64,000 bases of DNA from Nymphaea colorata (GCF_008831285.2 NC_045141.1:20332848-20396847); one strand, 5' to 3'. Positions 13,628 to 29,276 are shown, counted from the first letter of the stretch. The notes: generated from the letters alone by a model not told the origin. Numbers and translations: made by a program.

Positions 13628-15650
13628 CTACACACGCGGGGGTGTGGTCTCTATTGGGGTTCTCACGGATGCCACGCGCTTGCCTCTCTCAGGCCTGCTG
13701 TTCTCTGCAAACTTCACGCTTCCATGGTGCAGTCCCTTCTCTTTCTCCGCGCCGGTCCACTCTGATGCATAGAAATGCTCCTCGGTGACGCCCTTCGATT
13801 GCGGCAGGAACATGCTCCCCCACGGAGGGAAGTGCACCAAAGTGGCCGGGAGGGTGCAAGCTATGATCATCACGCCCATGTAGGTGAGCCCATCTGCACC
13901 AGAGTATTTGGCGCTGGTGAAGAAAAGGAACTGAGTTAAAGCAGCACCCACATTTCCCCCGGCACCCGTCATGCCGGAAATTACGCCGAGGGATCTCCGG
14001 GATATGAAAGGAACGATGCCAAACGTCGCCCCTTCTGCCGCTTGTGTACATATGGAGAATAAGATCATGGCCAAGATCGAGAGTGGTAGAGTGTTGGCCT
14101 TTCCTAGCCAAATGCAGAAGAGACCTCCTAGAGTTTGCAGGATCCATAGGTTCCACAGACGGCCGCGCATGCCGAATTTTCGAGCTCCAAAATCAGACGC
14201 AAGTCCACCAACTGAGCGAGCAAATATGTTGGCCAATCCGGAACTAGCAGCAACGATGCCGGCAGTGTGGAGTTTCAGGTGGAACCGATCGTAGAAGTAC
14301 TCGGCGATGACATTGTCTGTGGTAAGCTCGACGCCTAAAGAGTAGCCATACAGAAAGACAAAGACCCATGTCCTGTAATTGGTCACCGCACACCACAAGA
14401 CCTGCAATATTTCCAGTACAGAAGTGAACACTTGTCCACGAGACAGAAATCATAATATAATTTGACCATCTAATTAGTGTCATTATATCTATAGTTCTGA
14501 TTCTCTTTCTCTTTAACTATCATAATCTAGTTTTACAAAAGTACCAAACTTGATTATTTGCCCGAAAAGTACCACACTTGAATATTCAAAAGAAAAATAT
14601 ATTTTGTCTTAAAAGGTTAATTAAACTGTATTATGTAATACATTCTTTCCAACCAGAGAATGAAGAGCAGAGGTGATAAATAGATCCATATACAGCATTA
14701 CATTCCGTTTGGGATTAGAAAAAGCTGTAATCTTACCTTCTTCTTATATCTATGATAAATACCATATGCACTTCTTTGAACTTGAATGGAGAAATAGGTT
14801 TAATTGTGTATGTGTGTGTGTAAATATATAATACCTTAGAGAATTCATCCTTGTGAACATCTCCCTTCTTGTGGAGAGTTCTCAAGTTTCCATCCGGCAG
14901 GTCCTGTCCTTGACAGAGGATAAGGATGCCCATGATGAGAAGCATGAGTCCAGGAACAAAAAAGGCTATCCTCCACGCAGTAAATGGAGTAACACCCATC
15001 TTGTGAATCACCTGATACAAGAGTGGCATGATGAGTTGGGTAGCTCCCCCTCCCATGTTACCCCACCCAGCAGCCGTCCCATTGGCAGTTCCCACGATTT
15101 TGCTGTTGAACATGACGCTCATCCAGTACTGGCACGACACGAAAGTCGCCAGCGAGAATCCAATCACAAACCGGACGGCGACGAACCCGGTGGCGGTGGA
15201 CACCAGGGCCATGCAGAACACCGCCGGCGCCGATAGCAAGAGGAGGAATGCGCACCCATGGCGCGGCCCCAGCATGTCGCAGACGGCCCCCATGACGAGC
15301 CTGGAGAAGATGGTCCCGGACACGGAGGCGACGCCGGCGTGGCCGATGTCGGCCTTGGTGAGGTTCAGGTTGTCGCGGATGATCGGAACGAGGGGAGCGG
15401 CGGCGAAGGTGGAGACGAAGCAGGTGAAAAAGGAGAGCCATGAGAGATGGAAGGTCAGCATGTGTGGCCTGCTGAAGGACAAGAATTTGATCACTTTCGC
15501 CCTGTTCTCGGAGTCCACAGGCAATGCGAACCATGGTGTGGCTTCTGTGGGGACTTCAGGGGAAGCCACAGACAGGGGAAATGCCGACTTTGTGCCATGG
15601 ACTCCGTGCATGGAAGTGCCTGGAGACCCTTCTGTGTTGTTGGCAGCCAT
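13628..15650 (-). CDS. NRT2: High-affinity nitrate transporter, NRT2 family
   Basis: This gene encodes a 529-aa plasma-membrane proton-coupled nitrate transporter of the MFS nitrate/nitrite porter family. In plants these work with the NAR2/NRT3 partner for high-affinity root uptake. There are two exons: 15650-14835 and 14401-13628, with a 433-bp phase-0 intron (AAG/GTATTA donor, TTGCAG acceptor). The ATG at 15650 is the first in frame and starts MAANNTEG. Family landmarks include SMHGVHG near the N terminus, [20 protein letters not shown] in TM1, [15 protein letters not shown] (MFS loop motif), the first NNP signature [10 protein letters not shown], and after the intron [25 protein letters not shown] and the second NNP signature [11 protein letters not shown]. 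Length equals Arabidopsis NRT2.1 (530 aa). The tail KRVASVRTP keeps a serine (about residue 517) at the place of the regulatory C-terminal serine of NRT2.1. The sequence is intact. Confidence 0.97.
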
Positions 15651-15738
15651 GGAAGCAACTTCAGAGGTTGCGCGCAACAGCAAATGAAAGAGAAAAGGAA
15701 GAATGGAGATGTTGTGACCCCCAGGCTTTCGTTTGGGG

Positions 15739-15747
15739 ATTTATATA
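15739..15747 (-). promoter_or_regulatory. Putative TATA box of the NRT2 gene
   Basis: TATATAAAT on the minus strand lies about 90 bp upstream of the NRT2 ATG, a normal plant core-promoter position giving a 5' UTR of roughly 60 bp. No second in-frame ATG lies between them. Confidence 0.7.
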
Positions 15748-15759
15748 AGCTTTAAGAGT

Positions 15760-18351
15760 GGAGATGATGCAAGAGATGCCAAAATGAATATACTGTGTGG
15801 GGGTCAAGAGTAAGGGAAGGGATAGGAATCCATGTCGCCACTTACAGCGTCTCTGAGATGGCCCTTTGGACCCGACGAGATTCCAAAGGTTGGAAGATTG
15901 AGTACTCACCAGTTCAAGATTCCATCTCAACATATGATCTAATATTCCTGTTTAAATGAATCAATCTCCGTCTTCAAACTCTGTTAAAACAAGAAATTAG
16001 TTTCCTTTTAACTGAAACATAGCTTTTTTCCTGATCGAAGGCAGCATCTGGGCATTCAAATATTTTTACAAAAGATAATCAAGAAGTCGTAATTTTAAAA
16101 AATTTTCAGGGCGCTAAAGATCTTTCTTCAAAATATGGTGGTTTTAATCTCTATCCAGAATGTGAGGGTGCCGAGGCCACCTGTCTAAGACTCTGCACTA
16201 TAAGTCTCAAGTCGACGCACGTTGCCGTGTTGTGTCATGGAGGAGAGAGTACCCGGGGCTACGCTTTCGTCTCTTTACATGTGTCTTTAACGTTTTTTTT
16301 TGGTTAATAAACGGGAGGGAACCCACCGCCTTCTCACTTGAAGTTGAAGTATTTCCTCCTGCTTGTAAACCCTTTAGGGGTTTAGAGTAGCGTTTAGAGT
16401 TACTTCAGTAGTACACTCTTTTAACTTAACATGTTATTGTTTGGTTTTAACTTAACATGTTATCATTTGGTTTAAAAGAATAGTATCTATAGGAATCAAA
16501 TTTATATGCATTGACAGCATGCCACTCGACCCGGCCGGTTATACCATGCTACTCAAGGAAGCATTAAATTGAATTTTGAGACGTTGGGCAGAACATTTTT
16601 AACAGAATAATAGTAACACCGAGCAGGGATATAAACGGTTTGGACCCAGATGCGGGTCTGCCATCTACCGGATCTGACTTAATTGGATTCTCAATCTAAA
16701 TTGGAACTCAGATTCAAACAGCCATTTGATCTTCATCAGACTTTGAATCCCTTACAAACCAATGGATATAAACAAATGGCCTATTCCAGAATCCAACTTG
16801 TTTCTATGAATGTTTTATTGAGCTATTTAGGGGGCAATTGATTGCCCATCATCTAAAATCCTCAAGATTTGAAATCATTGATGTAAAGATCGTATCATTC
16901 CCTCTTCAAATGTAAAAAGAGAAAATAAGCATTTCAAGTGTGGATCTTATGTCTGTCCTAAGATACTTTAGTTTGATGAACTATGAATCTTACTGCTAAC
17001 CTTTTGGTACATCAAATCCATAGATTTTAAATTCGAAGTAATCAAACACACCTTCAGATTTACATCCGGTTGGAATTTGGGTTGGAACTAGACATTTCCA
17101 AAATTAATATTTAATATGGACTGCATGTATGTAACGAGACTCCGATTCGAATGTTGTTTTTTAAAGCAAATTCTGGTCCAACAGATTCGTTGAATCATTC
17201 TTGGATCCTTATTGGAAGCGGAACCAGGATTTTTGCAGACTTTTCTTTCCTTTTCTTTTTTTTTTTTTGGAGTGCGGGCTTGTTCCAGCACCTCTTAAAT
17301 TTACTGAGCATGGGTTGCCCAAGTAGCTACGCTCCGGACAGAAGCATTCAATGCCATTCTTTGATGAGAGACTTCATATTCGAAATTCAATTAAATCGTC
17401 AGATATTTGGGCACCTGTTATTCACGGAATCCTCCGGCAATGTACATCCATATTACTTCGGCCAATTGCTTTAACGTGACGCTATTTAAAAAAAAGAAAA
17501 CAAAAAGTTGAATTCCTATAATATTAATACGTCAGTTTTTGAGGCCCCCCACTTGTTAAAATGAAGACCCAAGAAGAAGGAATATATATTGGAAATAGCC
17601 ATCCAGCTCGTCCTTTGGGAAGCAGAAAAGCTTCTGGGTTAAGTCTATTACGATCTAATCCGCTCTAGCTTAATGAGACATATACTTGAATCATAAACAG
17701 AAGCAGAACAGTCAAAACCAAATGCTGATCACTCACTCGGTATAAAATCTCATGAGCCCCAATTTGGGCAGTTGGTCACACATTCATTTTGAACTAGGAT
17801 CTTAATTTGGATTTAAACCTTCATATCGGGGATTATCCTAATATAATATGATTTAAATCCAATTTGTGCTACTTAATGGTAAGTAAGGAGGATGTTTGGA
17901 TTCATGCTTTCACAGATTTGATCTGGATACAAATGCCAAACTGCTTAGACCCCCCTTAAGGGGGTGTTTGATGTGAAGGTCAAATTCACAAACATATTCC
18001 TTTTTCTTTTTAATGTTTCCTTGAGACAAACTTGAGATATGTACTTAGTGGTGAAGCCAAAAGGGGCCGGCCGGGTCATGGTCATTTTAAATTTAAAAAA
18101 CAAGTAACTTTAAAATTTTTAATTTGCCACATAAAAATTTTGAAGAAATATATTTTGGTCCCTATCAAAATTTCGAAAATCATATTTTAACCCCCAAATA
18201 AAAAAATTCCTAAATGTTCCCCGGCTGGACCTATATCCCAAAGTCTTAATTCCATTAACAAATGGGTCTTGGGTCTCTTGACAGCGCCTTTGGGTACCAA
18301 GAAATTTCTCAACCCGTCATTTACCACCTGCGTGACACATGCATGCACACA

Positions 18352-18383
<32 letters not shown>

Positions 18384-18560
18384 TTGATTTGTATATTATA
18401 CACTCAAATATTTGATATGTTTCCTTCTTTGTCTTAATAAAGATATGATATACAATGGAATATTGTATAAAAAAACATGAACTTTCACTTGCTATGAGAT
18501 TTTGACAACATCTACACAAAACCGTATCCCTCCTCTGTAAAGGGAGGGTCATAAACCCGT
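15760..18560. other. Intergenic DNA upstream of NRT2
   Basis: No gene is supported. It should contain the NRT2 promoter in its first 1-2 kb. A MITE-like dispersed repeat lies at about 16831-17056. A GC-rich scrap at 16620-16680 (GGACCCAGATGCGGGTCTG) and an AT-rich block at 18050-18230 look like remnants of other repeats. CA and GA microsatellites lie at 18345-18385. Confidence 0.5.
16831..17056. repeat. MITE-like dispersed repeat, copy A
   Basis: The stretch starts GGGGGCAATTGATTGCCC and ends AATCAAACACACCTTC, whose reverse complement begins GAAGGTGTGTTTGATT, so the ends are roughly inverted. Its interior (TTTCAAGTGTGGATCTTA, then TTAGTTTGATGAACTATGA) recurs in diverged form at about 21090-21200 and 50555-50800. 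It is therefore a dispersed non-coding family, probably a MITE. Confidence 0.6.
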
Positions 18561-18569
18561 ATCCTCTCC

Positions 18570-18890
18570 TCACTGCCTCGGCTCAGACGCCGTTCGAGAA
18601 TCACACGACAAGTACTCAAAAGGGTGAGAATTCACGTATCGGCTCGGCGCGGACGGCGGCGGCCGGAAGCCCTTTGGCAAGCAGTTCTTCAGCTGGGGGG
18701 CTTCCGCGGCTTGTTCGTGCTTCTTGGTTACTCTATGCACTTCGGCAGCAACGTCTCCGGACTCTACGGCAAACGCCTGCATCGCTGCGGGACCAAGCCT
18801 CCGGTAGGTCGCTGCAGATTCCGGCGGGAAGAGAAGCAGCAGCAGGACCATGATGATCATGGTGGTGGTGCTACAAGGGGCCGGAGACAT
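18570..18890 (-). CDS. Putative IDA-like secreted signalling peptide precursor
   Basis: A 106-aa intronless precursor. The ATG at 18890 (MSPAPC) is the first in frame. Residues about 11-28 (MIIMVLLLLLFPPESAA) form a good secretory signal peptide. The middle is variable and charged. Near the C terminus is LPKGFRPPPSAPSRYVN, which aligns with the LPKGxPIPPSAPSKRHN core of the INFLORESCENCE DEFICIENT IN ABSCISSION (IDA/IDL) family: LPKG, PPSAPS and the final N are kept. IDA peptides signal through HAESA-type receptor kinases in abscission, root emergence and defence. Oddities: SKRHN is replaced by SRYVN, and about 20 residues follow the core instead of the protein ending close to it. It could be a divergent IDL or an unrelated secreted Pro-rich peptide. 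A TATATATA stretch about 65-75 bp upstream could serve as the TATA box. Confidence 0.6.
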   Translation of the reverse strand: MSPAPCSTTTMIIMVLLLLLFPPESAATYRRLGPAAMQAFAVESGDVAAEVHRVTKKHEQAAEAPQLKNCLPKGFRPPPSAPSRYVNSHPFEYLSCDSRTASEPRQ

Positions 18891-18952
18891 TTTAAATTCA
18901 AAAGAGAGAAAGAGTATATTGATTCTTAAATGGTAGGGCACTGGGAAATACC

Positions 18953-18966
18953 TTATATATATATAT
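18953..18966 (-). promoter_or_regulatory. Possible TATA element of the IDA-like gene
   Basis: An alternating TA stretch lies about 65-75 bp upstream of the ATG at 18890. The spacing is plausible, but simple TA repeats are common in this window, so the call is weak. Confidence 0.35.
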
Positions 18967-18969
18967 GTA

Positions 18970-21900
18970 TCAGTATATATATGGGAGAGAGAGAGACGAG
19001 CAGGTCTAATAAATGAACTCGTGACTACCGCATCGCATGTTGATGGAGAAAGCAGAGGGAGTTGTTCTTGGCAAGGCAGGCGGTACAGCTCATATCCCCT
19101 GGTGGGGATGGCGTGAACCCCCGCAATTTGACCACATTGTGGGGAGAATGCTCGTGCACCTCCATTAATTTACTCCCTCCGAGCTCTGCGTCGTATGGTA
19201 CAGGACCTCCTCTCCTGCTGGTCAGATAGAGAGAGAGAGAGGAGCTTATTACTCAAGCCTCAAGGCCTGTGTAGGGCACCCCTGCCCCCTTACATGCCCA
19301 CACATGCGTAAAATTTATAACTTCCCCTCATAGATGCATAGGATACCCTTTAATTTGAAGAGGGTACTGGTCTTTTCCCTTTTTTTTTTTTCTTTTGCAG
19401 TACTGCCTAGGATGATTTCATGCATCCCTTTAATCAAAGGAAAGAGCATAGGTGATCCCCTTCCCACTTTTCCCTCACATTTAAGATCCAATGTTTCTTT
19501 GGAACGGAATATGTTTTGATTCGAATGTTGCACATGTTACTACTCTTTGCAGTTCAAACAAATAACACCCATAAAAATTGGACTAAGACTATATCATCAA
19601 CATGATACTCAAACCAACCTACCACACCCTTAGAGAACTTATGATTCATGAGGTTCGTTAGCTAGATTCCCACAAGAAAAGTCAAAAAAACAAGAGCAGC
19701 ACCAACATTGTCAACGATCTAACACTAGGCCCTCTTCCACCTTAAAACTTTTAAATGGTCAATCTTCTTGCATCTGGTCAGGTTGGTAAGGTTTTTCACT
19801 TTATATTTGTATGAAAAGGATCCATCCGCCACTTTATAAGGTTCGCTATAGTATCAACTAAAAACATGAACCTAGCAAAAGATATTCATCAATTGACCAC
19901 CATTAAGTTTCACTGTCGTAAATAATTGTTTGATTCACACCTAAGGCAGTCAACTAGAACTGCTGTGGGAGAAATAAATAAATAACCAACCTAAGGTGGT
20001 TAATTGGCCGACCTATCACATTATGCCGACTTTCTGACTTGGCTCGGTAAAGATGACTAGTTCCCAATGGGAAGCAGCCACTTTCCTTGTGATGGACCGA
20101 CTTTATGGCTTTATTGTCAACTGCCGGCCAGTCCACCAGCTCCCCTTCAACGTTTAGTCTACCGGACGAAACGCAATTGGAGGGCGCGGGACTCTCTCTC
20201 GCAGGTGCACTGATAGATCTCTCAGCCACCTAACGCTTCTCAACTGCAAATTCAATTCGGTGGAAACGATACTTAGCATCAATGTTTGTTCACTTGTGAT
20301 TAAATATCGGGTCCCGATGGGTAATTGAGTATCAGATATTGGTATATAAAATATTTTTAATTGTCATGCTAATAGTTTGCTCTCTTAAAACTTTTGATGC
20401 TTTGTCGAGGGTTTCTAAGATACGAAAAGAAGAAATGTTAAAGGTTTAGTAAGTCTTGAACCGGATTCAATGGACATGAAGTTGATAGTTGGGTGAAGTC
20501 CAATAACTAATTAGACTAGGAAGGACTTCAGGCCTACCCAAGCCACGCTTTATCGAACCTCAGCCCAATGCCCATCCTGTATATAGGAGGGCCTCTGTGT
20601 TCAATCCAGTACCGGACATGTTTTTATATGTTTTGTATGTTCAATTTGAGGGCATTTACAAAGGCGTTCTTCCAAGTGAAACAGACACTGAGGGGCGTTC
20701 CGACTGTGCCCTCTTCTTGCCATGGACTGACTTCATCATGAAAAAACGTTCTGCCCCTATAATAGGTAGCTGTTCTTTTCTGGCAAGTAAATGAGTTTGC
20801 AGAAACTGCAAATCCAAGTGTTGAATCTTTGACAGTTATATATACATGCATACATACATACATACATATAAAGGAGCATGGGCAGAACCGAATCTGCTAA
20901 CTAAAGATTGACAAGCTACTCAAGCCTTATCAGACTGACCCATTTGCAACTATTAAAGGTAGAATATACATGTGGAAGTTTATGAGTTTAACATAAACTA
21001 AATGCTCCAGTTTTGTATCCATGAACAGGGTTTATTTGCTTGCGCTGTTCATAGCTCCTGTAGTGAAAGCCTAAGATCGATCTAGTATGAGATCAAACCA
21101 TGATTTTGTATTGAATTTTATCAGTGTAAAGAGTAAAAAGAAGATTTCAAGTGAATCTTTGGTCATTTGACTTAAGATGCTTAGTTTGATGAGCCATAGA
21201 AAGGGCCAATAAGACGAATTGGGAGAGAGCTTGTGTATTGTGCTAAACACCGATGAAGGAAGGATGCAAATAAATCAAAACTGATCACTAATAATCTCAC
21301 TAATGTAAGAACCTGCTGCAAAAATTGACCTTTAGCCGGCTTCAACTTGTATATTTAAACGCTCGAAACCTTGCTTAAGAAACACCCATTTTCGTATGTT
21401 GGACCTTATACTATACAAGCAATTAAGTCCTTGAAGATGTCTTATAATCTTTATATAAGACTATTATGGCATTATTCTCAATTAGTCTTCCACATTTAAG
21501 TCCTTAAGTGCATTTTAATAATTTCAGTTAGTTAAATATGGTTTGCCTTAATGTTAACTAGGCATAAGTTCGATAACACATACTATTAGTGCATCTAGCT
21601 GCGTGGGGGAACACAAAGGTCTTACTATGATTGGGATGAACGTTAGGTACTTACTACTGAGGCACTCTTTCTTCAAAACCAAGTAATGGGAAAATTTTGC
21701 CGAGATTTAAGTTTACATGTTTAGATGGCTGCAGGTTGGGGCTTTTACTGTTATTTGATTTCTTTTAAAATTTTCATTTACAACATACACGAGATATTAC
21801 AGTGCTTTTAGTTGAGAGCTTCAGTAGCTTGCCTGAAGACATATAAAACCTACAACAGTCGGATCCAACCCACCTGAAGTTGTGTTTGCTCCAAAAGCGC

Positions 21901-23150
21901 TATGAAGCAGAACATTAGTCATTAAGCCAATCCCTTTATGAACCCTTCAAAATTTCCAAGAATCTTCAATAAAAGAGTAAATTCTCCCATAACGAGGTGA
22001 CATCTTGCCTTAACTATCCTTTCTAACCCTTGGAGCTTTATTTATCTAAAAGTTAAAATGTCATAAAATCAAATAAGGCATTGATCGTTTTCTAACATGG
22101 GAAGAAAGGAACTAAGAAATGGCTTGATTACTTTTCCATGGAACATTTGACCAAAAAAAAGAAACACCCAACTTTCTAGAGAAATATCAAAAGCATATTC
22201 TAGTTTGATAGTGCTAGTTTAACTGCGAATGGCATTGGGTTGGAGATGATCCAATTTAACAATTAAACGGAATCATGCTGCACTTTGAAGAAGAAAAGCC
22301 TGAACGATAACTGAATTTTGATAACAAAATAACCTGGTTTTATGTAAGTTTCGGATGTCATGCCTGTCAGATCCAGATTTGGCTTTAAGAATTCAAATCT
22401 GAGTCCCAACAGGATTATCTCTGACTCAGAAGATTCTAGGAATGAACGAATCAGAACCATTTATTCCCTAAGCGCAACAGTGTAGTGTTTAAATAAAAAT
22501 CACATTTTACTATTCCTTTGGGAGTTAAGAATGTCATGATGGAGTGTTCTTTTCTATTAACAAATGCCATTCCCACTATTTTCTTCGACTTGAATTGGAC
22601 GTCGACGAATTTTTCTCTAAAACCAAATATGGATGCAAATCTTTGTAATAAGATTCAGATTTTTTAACGAATTTCATTAATTTCAATTTGTACTACGATT
22701 CGAACATGATACTGCAAATGTGCTCCCGATCCAGTGTTGGTTTCAGTATCAAACTGAGGTAATGGGATCTGAATTGAGGTCAGCTATGAAATAATCGGAT
22801 CGATGATGTTCTAGGTTGCAGTCAGCATGAAACAGGGCCCGCTTCGTTCACTTAACAGGAGTGGAAAATCTGAATCAGTTCCGACGCCATTGTTGAGGAA
22901 AATGTGACGGCTTGAAAATGCGGCAAAATTTTTCCTGACAAAGGCTCCTGAAAGCGGATCAAAGCAACTAAAGCCCCCTTGAATCTCTCCCGCGTATCTT
23001 CGTGAATCGCGTGGGAATCGTGAAGCAAATCATTCTTCAGGGGCTAGGATTCATAGTGTTGGAGCTATAAGAAACTTTTCTGCAGTTCTCCTCTCTTTCT
23101 CAAACGGTCATCATTAGCTTTTCGCTTACCTCTGCGGTCTTTCCTTCCTC
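18970..23150. other. Intergenic DNA
   Basis: No supported gene. The stretch 19300-20240 has open frames on the minus strand without recognisable domains. A diverged copy of the dispersed repeat family (copy B) lies at about 21090-21200. The last 200-300 bp should contain the promoter and 5' UTR of the thioredoxin gene that follows. Confidence 0.45.
21090..21200. repeat. MITE-like dispersed repeat, partial copy B
   Basis: GATTTCAAGTGAATCTTTGG and GCTTAGTTTGATGAGCCATA match the interior of copies at 16831-17056 and 50555-50800, in the same orientation. The inverted ends are not recognisable, so the copy appears partial or decayed. Confidence 0.5.
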
Positions 23151-23304
23151 CTCCTTTGATTGCAGGTGTGAATCAATTACAACACCCCCCGCAAGAGATC
23201 GATCACGGTTCGATTTTTGTCCATCTTCCCTCTGTAACCCTCTCTTCAGAGGGCTTGCGATCGTGGTTCACTTCTGTTTTCTTGGGCTTCTCTCAAACAA
23301 TACC

Positions 23305-25491
<2,187 letters not shown>

Positions 25492-28400
25492 TCATTAACA
25501 TCTGCAGTATTTGCTGTATCGGTGGTCATTTGCGATCCACAATTTGAGAAAATTGATATCGTCTTTCATTAGTTTGTGACTAGTAATTTTTGTTTCAAAA
25601 AGGAAATTCCTTCTGCTTCATACTTGCTCCTTCCAAATGCGGGATGACCCCAAATTATGTTTTCATGGTTCTCATGTTCATCCATAGAGATTTGCCTAGG
25701 TATCTTTTGCATCTCGCTTAGTGCTGACAAAGCAGTTAAATTTCAAGGTGAATCCAAATTCTAAAGTTACTTTGAACTTTCCTTTATGATCCACCATCCT
25801 CAATCTTCTTTTCTGGGGTTGCTTAATCAGAACGAGTGACGTTCCCCAAGTTTTGAGCACTTTTTTTTGCATGCAGTCAGTTTTGGGGGATAATATATGG
25901 GAAATTCAGATTTTCAAACTTTATGTATTATCCAGGCCAGGAATCTCGATTTAATTAGATTATAATGGAATTATAATTTGGCGGATTATCCAAATATCCC
26001 ATTACTTAGATGTTATTTGATTCATCGGCATCACTGCATTGATAATGAGAAGTGCCAAGCATGGGCTTTGGAAAACCTGAGAATCTACTTGAAAAATACA
26101 ACTGAAGTCTACCGATTGAGGTTGCATACGCTGGGGAGCATGAAGTCTACCAAATTTTCACCTATAAAAGGTAAATTAAGGAAAAATATTATGTACTTTT
26201 GAGTAAAAGGCACTACCTGAATATTTCAGTCATCAATATTTCAGTCACCAATGTGCTCATGAAACTAAATGAACAGATGTGATCCGCAATTTGTAAGTGG
26301 AGCAATGGGCTAATTTGTTTTCTTTTTTTCTTTGTAAAGTTCTTATTCTGTAAAAATTCAAAAGTCAAGTGACAGAACATTAGTAACTTACGGAATGATA
26401 ATTGAACTTTGAAAAACATGAATTACTTTAGTCTATGGTTTCCAAAGATGAAACGCACATTCGTATTCTCGTGAAGTTCAAATTGTGATCAATGGAGACG
26501 TTGAAGTAGTATGCATTGCACTTGACTTTACATTAACACTTTCCAGTCCAAGTTTTCCTTCCAAACATATTTTTGCAAAAAAATATAAAAAGAATAGAAA
26601 ACCAACTGCACCCAAAGGATTCTCTTCACAAACGAATCTTTTATTATACGCAGAATGCAGATACATGCACAATAATAATAATTTAAAGATGTAACTGGGG
26701 TGCTTAGGACCGCTGTAGCCAAATAGGAAAGATCGTAACTGGCGAGCGTAAAAGTAGTTGAATCTTCGATCAAACAGTAGACATGTCCCGGAAGGCAGTT
26801 CGAAAGTAAACCCCTGTGATCTTTCTAATCAGCTAGTTTGCTGTAAATAAGAAAGAAAAGAATCAGGAAAAACTATGGTTACTTGCATGCGGAACCCCTT
26901 TAATTGATGTCGGTAAGACGATGATGATGATTCGCGTCGGTCATGACACCTCACAATGAATAACACATAATACAAAAGAAGCTTGTCCAAGCTGGTGCTG
27001 TAGCCATGCCCCTAAATAATAGTTTTTTATCAGCTTATGATCCACTGATTTTATGCCGTACATGCCACTGGAATTACAAGAAGCCATCTACAAGGACCAT
27101 GGACCTGCTACAATCAAGGTGCTTTACCATTTAGGGGTTGAGAATTTTGCCGACAAACATCGCAGCTCCCCTTGAAAATGTGGTACACTTGTAGAACCTG
27201 AAATAAACTGCTGTCAATGAGATCCAGCAAGCACATTAAATGGAGTGTTACCATGGTCCGGATGCCATCAAGTAGTGAACGCCTGTGGTAACGGATAACA
27301 TCTGTTCTATGATTGAATATTAAAATCCAGCAGCAGTTAGGTCTGCTTTCTTTAATTTTTAGCCGTACTGTTCCATTGTTCATATAATGCTGATCTATGT
27401 AAAATCACTAGTTAAACCTGGAAGGTTCAAGTTTGAGGCGCTCACTTTAACCTGAAAAAGGGAGCAACTTTTAAATTCAACCGAAATCTACCTCTAGCAA
27501 TGAAGAATAGACAATTTATTAATCTACTTCTGCGGCTCTGCCTATAAATGTACTAGCAAAATTTCCAAGCAACTAATTTAAACATAGAAGATACATATCT
27601 GGTACACAACCAATGTAAAGCATAAGAACATAGGTAGCAAATGGCATATGCAAAGTGGAAAAGTAGGAAAATTGTGGTTTCCAGACCCAGCCACATTATT
27701 CAAAACAGGGTAAAAAGAAAAGGAACCAAACAAAGAAAACTTGAAGAGTAGAAATTACAAAGGACGATATAAAAGCAACTACCTAAATAAAATAATGCAT
27801 ATACCCACAAAGTTCTCAAGGTCTTTTTCTAACTAAACTATAAATGGCGAAACTAGAAAACCTTAAAAGATGAAATGCATTTGGTTTCTTTTCTACCACA
27901 AAAACAAATGAGCAGCTTCCTTCTACGAAGGAGAGGGAGCTGTTATAATTTGTGCAGTGCATTTTTTTCCTGATAAGCCAGAAAAATATTACGTCATAGA
28001 AATGTCCATGGTAGCATCTTACCTCGATGTTTATCTCTAAAGAAAAATCTCGCAGCATCTGATCATTCAGCAGTACACCAAAATGAGCCTTGTGACCACT
28101 AGAATTTAAGCCCCAGCTGCTAAATATATTATTGAACAAAATGAAATTCTCTAATCTAGCATTCAAGGTGCAGAATCAATCTGACTCTTTAGCATCAAAT
28201 GCATAAATTAGGTTTCTTGCTAAATTGATGTGAACAAGATTGTAAACCCATGTTTACTTAAGTACGGAACTGCATGTAAGCATGAATAAAGCAGAACTAC
28301 ATTTTCATTTTTTGATTAAACAAATCGAAAGAGGATAAGGAGACACAGACAAAGTTCTACTGCCACCATATGCTACATGAAAGACAAACCATCCATGCCC

Positions 28401-29276
28401 AAATCTTACAATATTAGATGTCTATAAATTACAAATGGATTTTATTTTTCAAATGTATTCATACTTCGGCACTTCTGCAATAGTAGATCACACTTAGATG
28501 CACACAATTTATTAGCACAGTTTGGCTTTGAGGAAGCAACTTGAAGTGACGGGCAAAGCAAAGCAGGGAAGTGAATATTAGAAAAGGAACACTAATTTCT
28601 TGTTAGCTATGCATCTTAGTAGACCAAAATAGATGGACCTGTTAAATGGTCAACTCCCAAACTCACGCTACCATCATTTATTTATTTATTTTTCTTTTAG
28701 GTGAAACCAAGTTGAATCTTAACTCATTTCTTTATGACAAATAAAGCATGAAAAGTGACATGTTAATGGTCAATACAAGCATTTGTCATGAGTTAACCAG
28801 AAAAGGAAGCAAATATCCAATACCAACTTCATCTATTAAACCAGGGGATCGCAATAAAGTTGATGGTCAATAGCTCCAACACTCGAACTACACAATAAGG
28901 AGATGACCAGAATTATAGAAAACATAAAACTTACTTTATGCTTCACGGAAGGTGTGCAAATGCCTAAGAAAGCTGCATGAAGAGACAAGGCCAAAGTGTA
29001 ATCTGGGACAAGTCCAAAGTGTAATCTGGGAAATATTGAAATTGAGATATTGGAAAGGCACAAATATCTGACATGTTGGGAGCATCCTGCCAAGCCTTCA
29101 TAGGAAGAATCAGTAGATCTGTTACCTCCAAAATAAGGTTTTCCAGATCCTAGTTTCAACTGTTGGTCAACAAACAGTTTGCAATTCATGATTCTGGAAG
29201 CATTTTCTAACACATAACCATCATCCTAGACAGCTTTGTGGCCCATAAGCAGCAATTCTGCTCAAACAAAGAGATA
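25492..29276. other. Region between thioredoxin and PPR genes
   Basis: No coding gene is supported. The two genes converge here, so both 3' UTRs lie in it. Past the PPR stop (minus strand), a candidate donor (TTTGGAG/GTAACAG near 29130) hints at a spliced PPR 3' UTR, which is inference only. Short open frames at 27114-27383, 27816-28166 and 28836-29213 (all minus) show no domain. Confidence 0.4.

Noticed and set aside
15028-15687. 219-codon + strand open frame opposite NRT2 exon 1
   Set aside because: It is the antisense shadow of a well-conserved NRT2 exon with GC-rich third positions; its residues match nothing.
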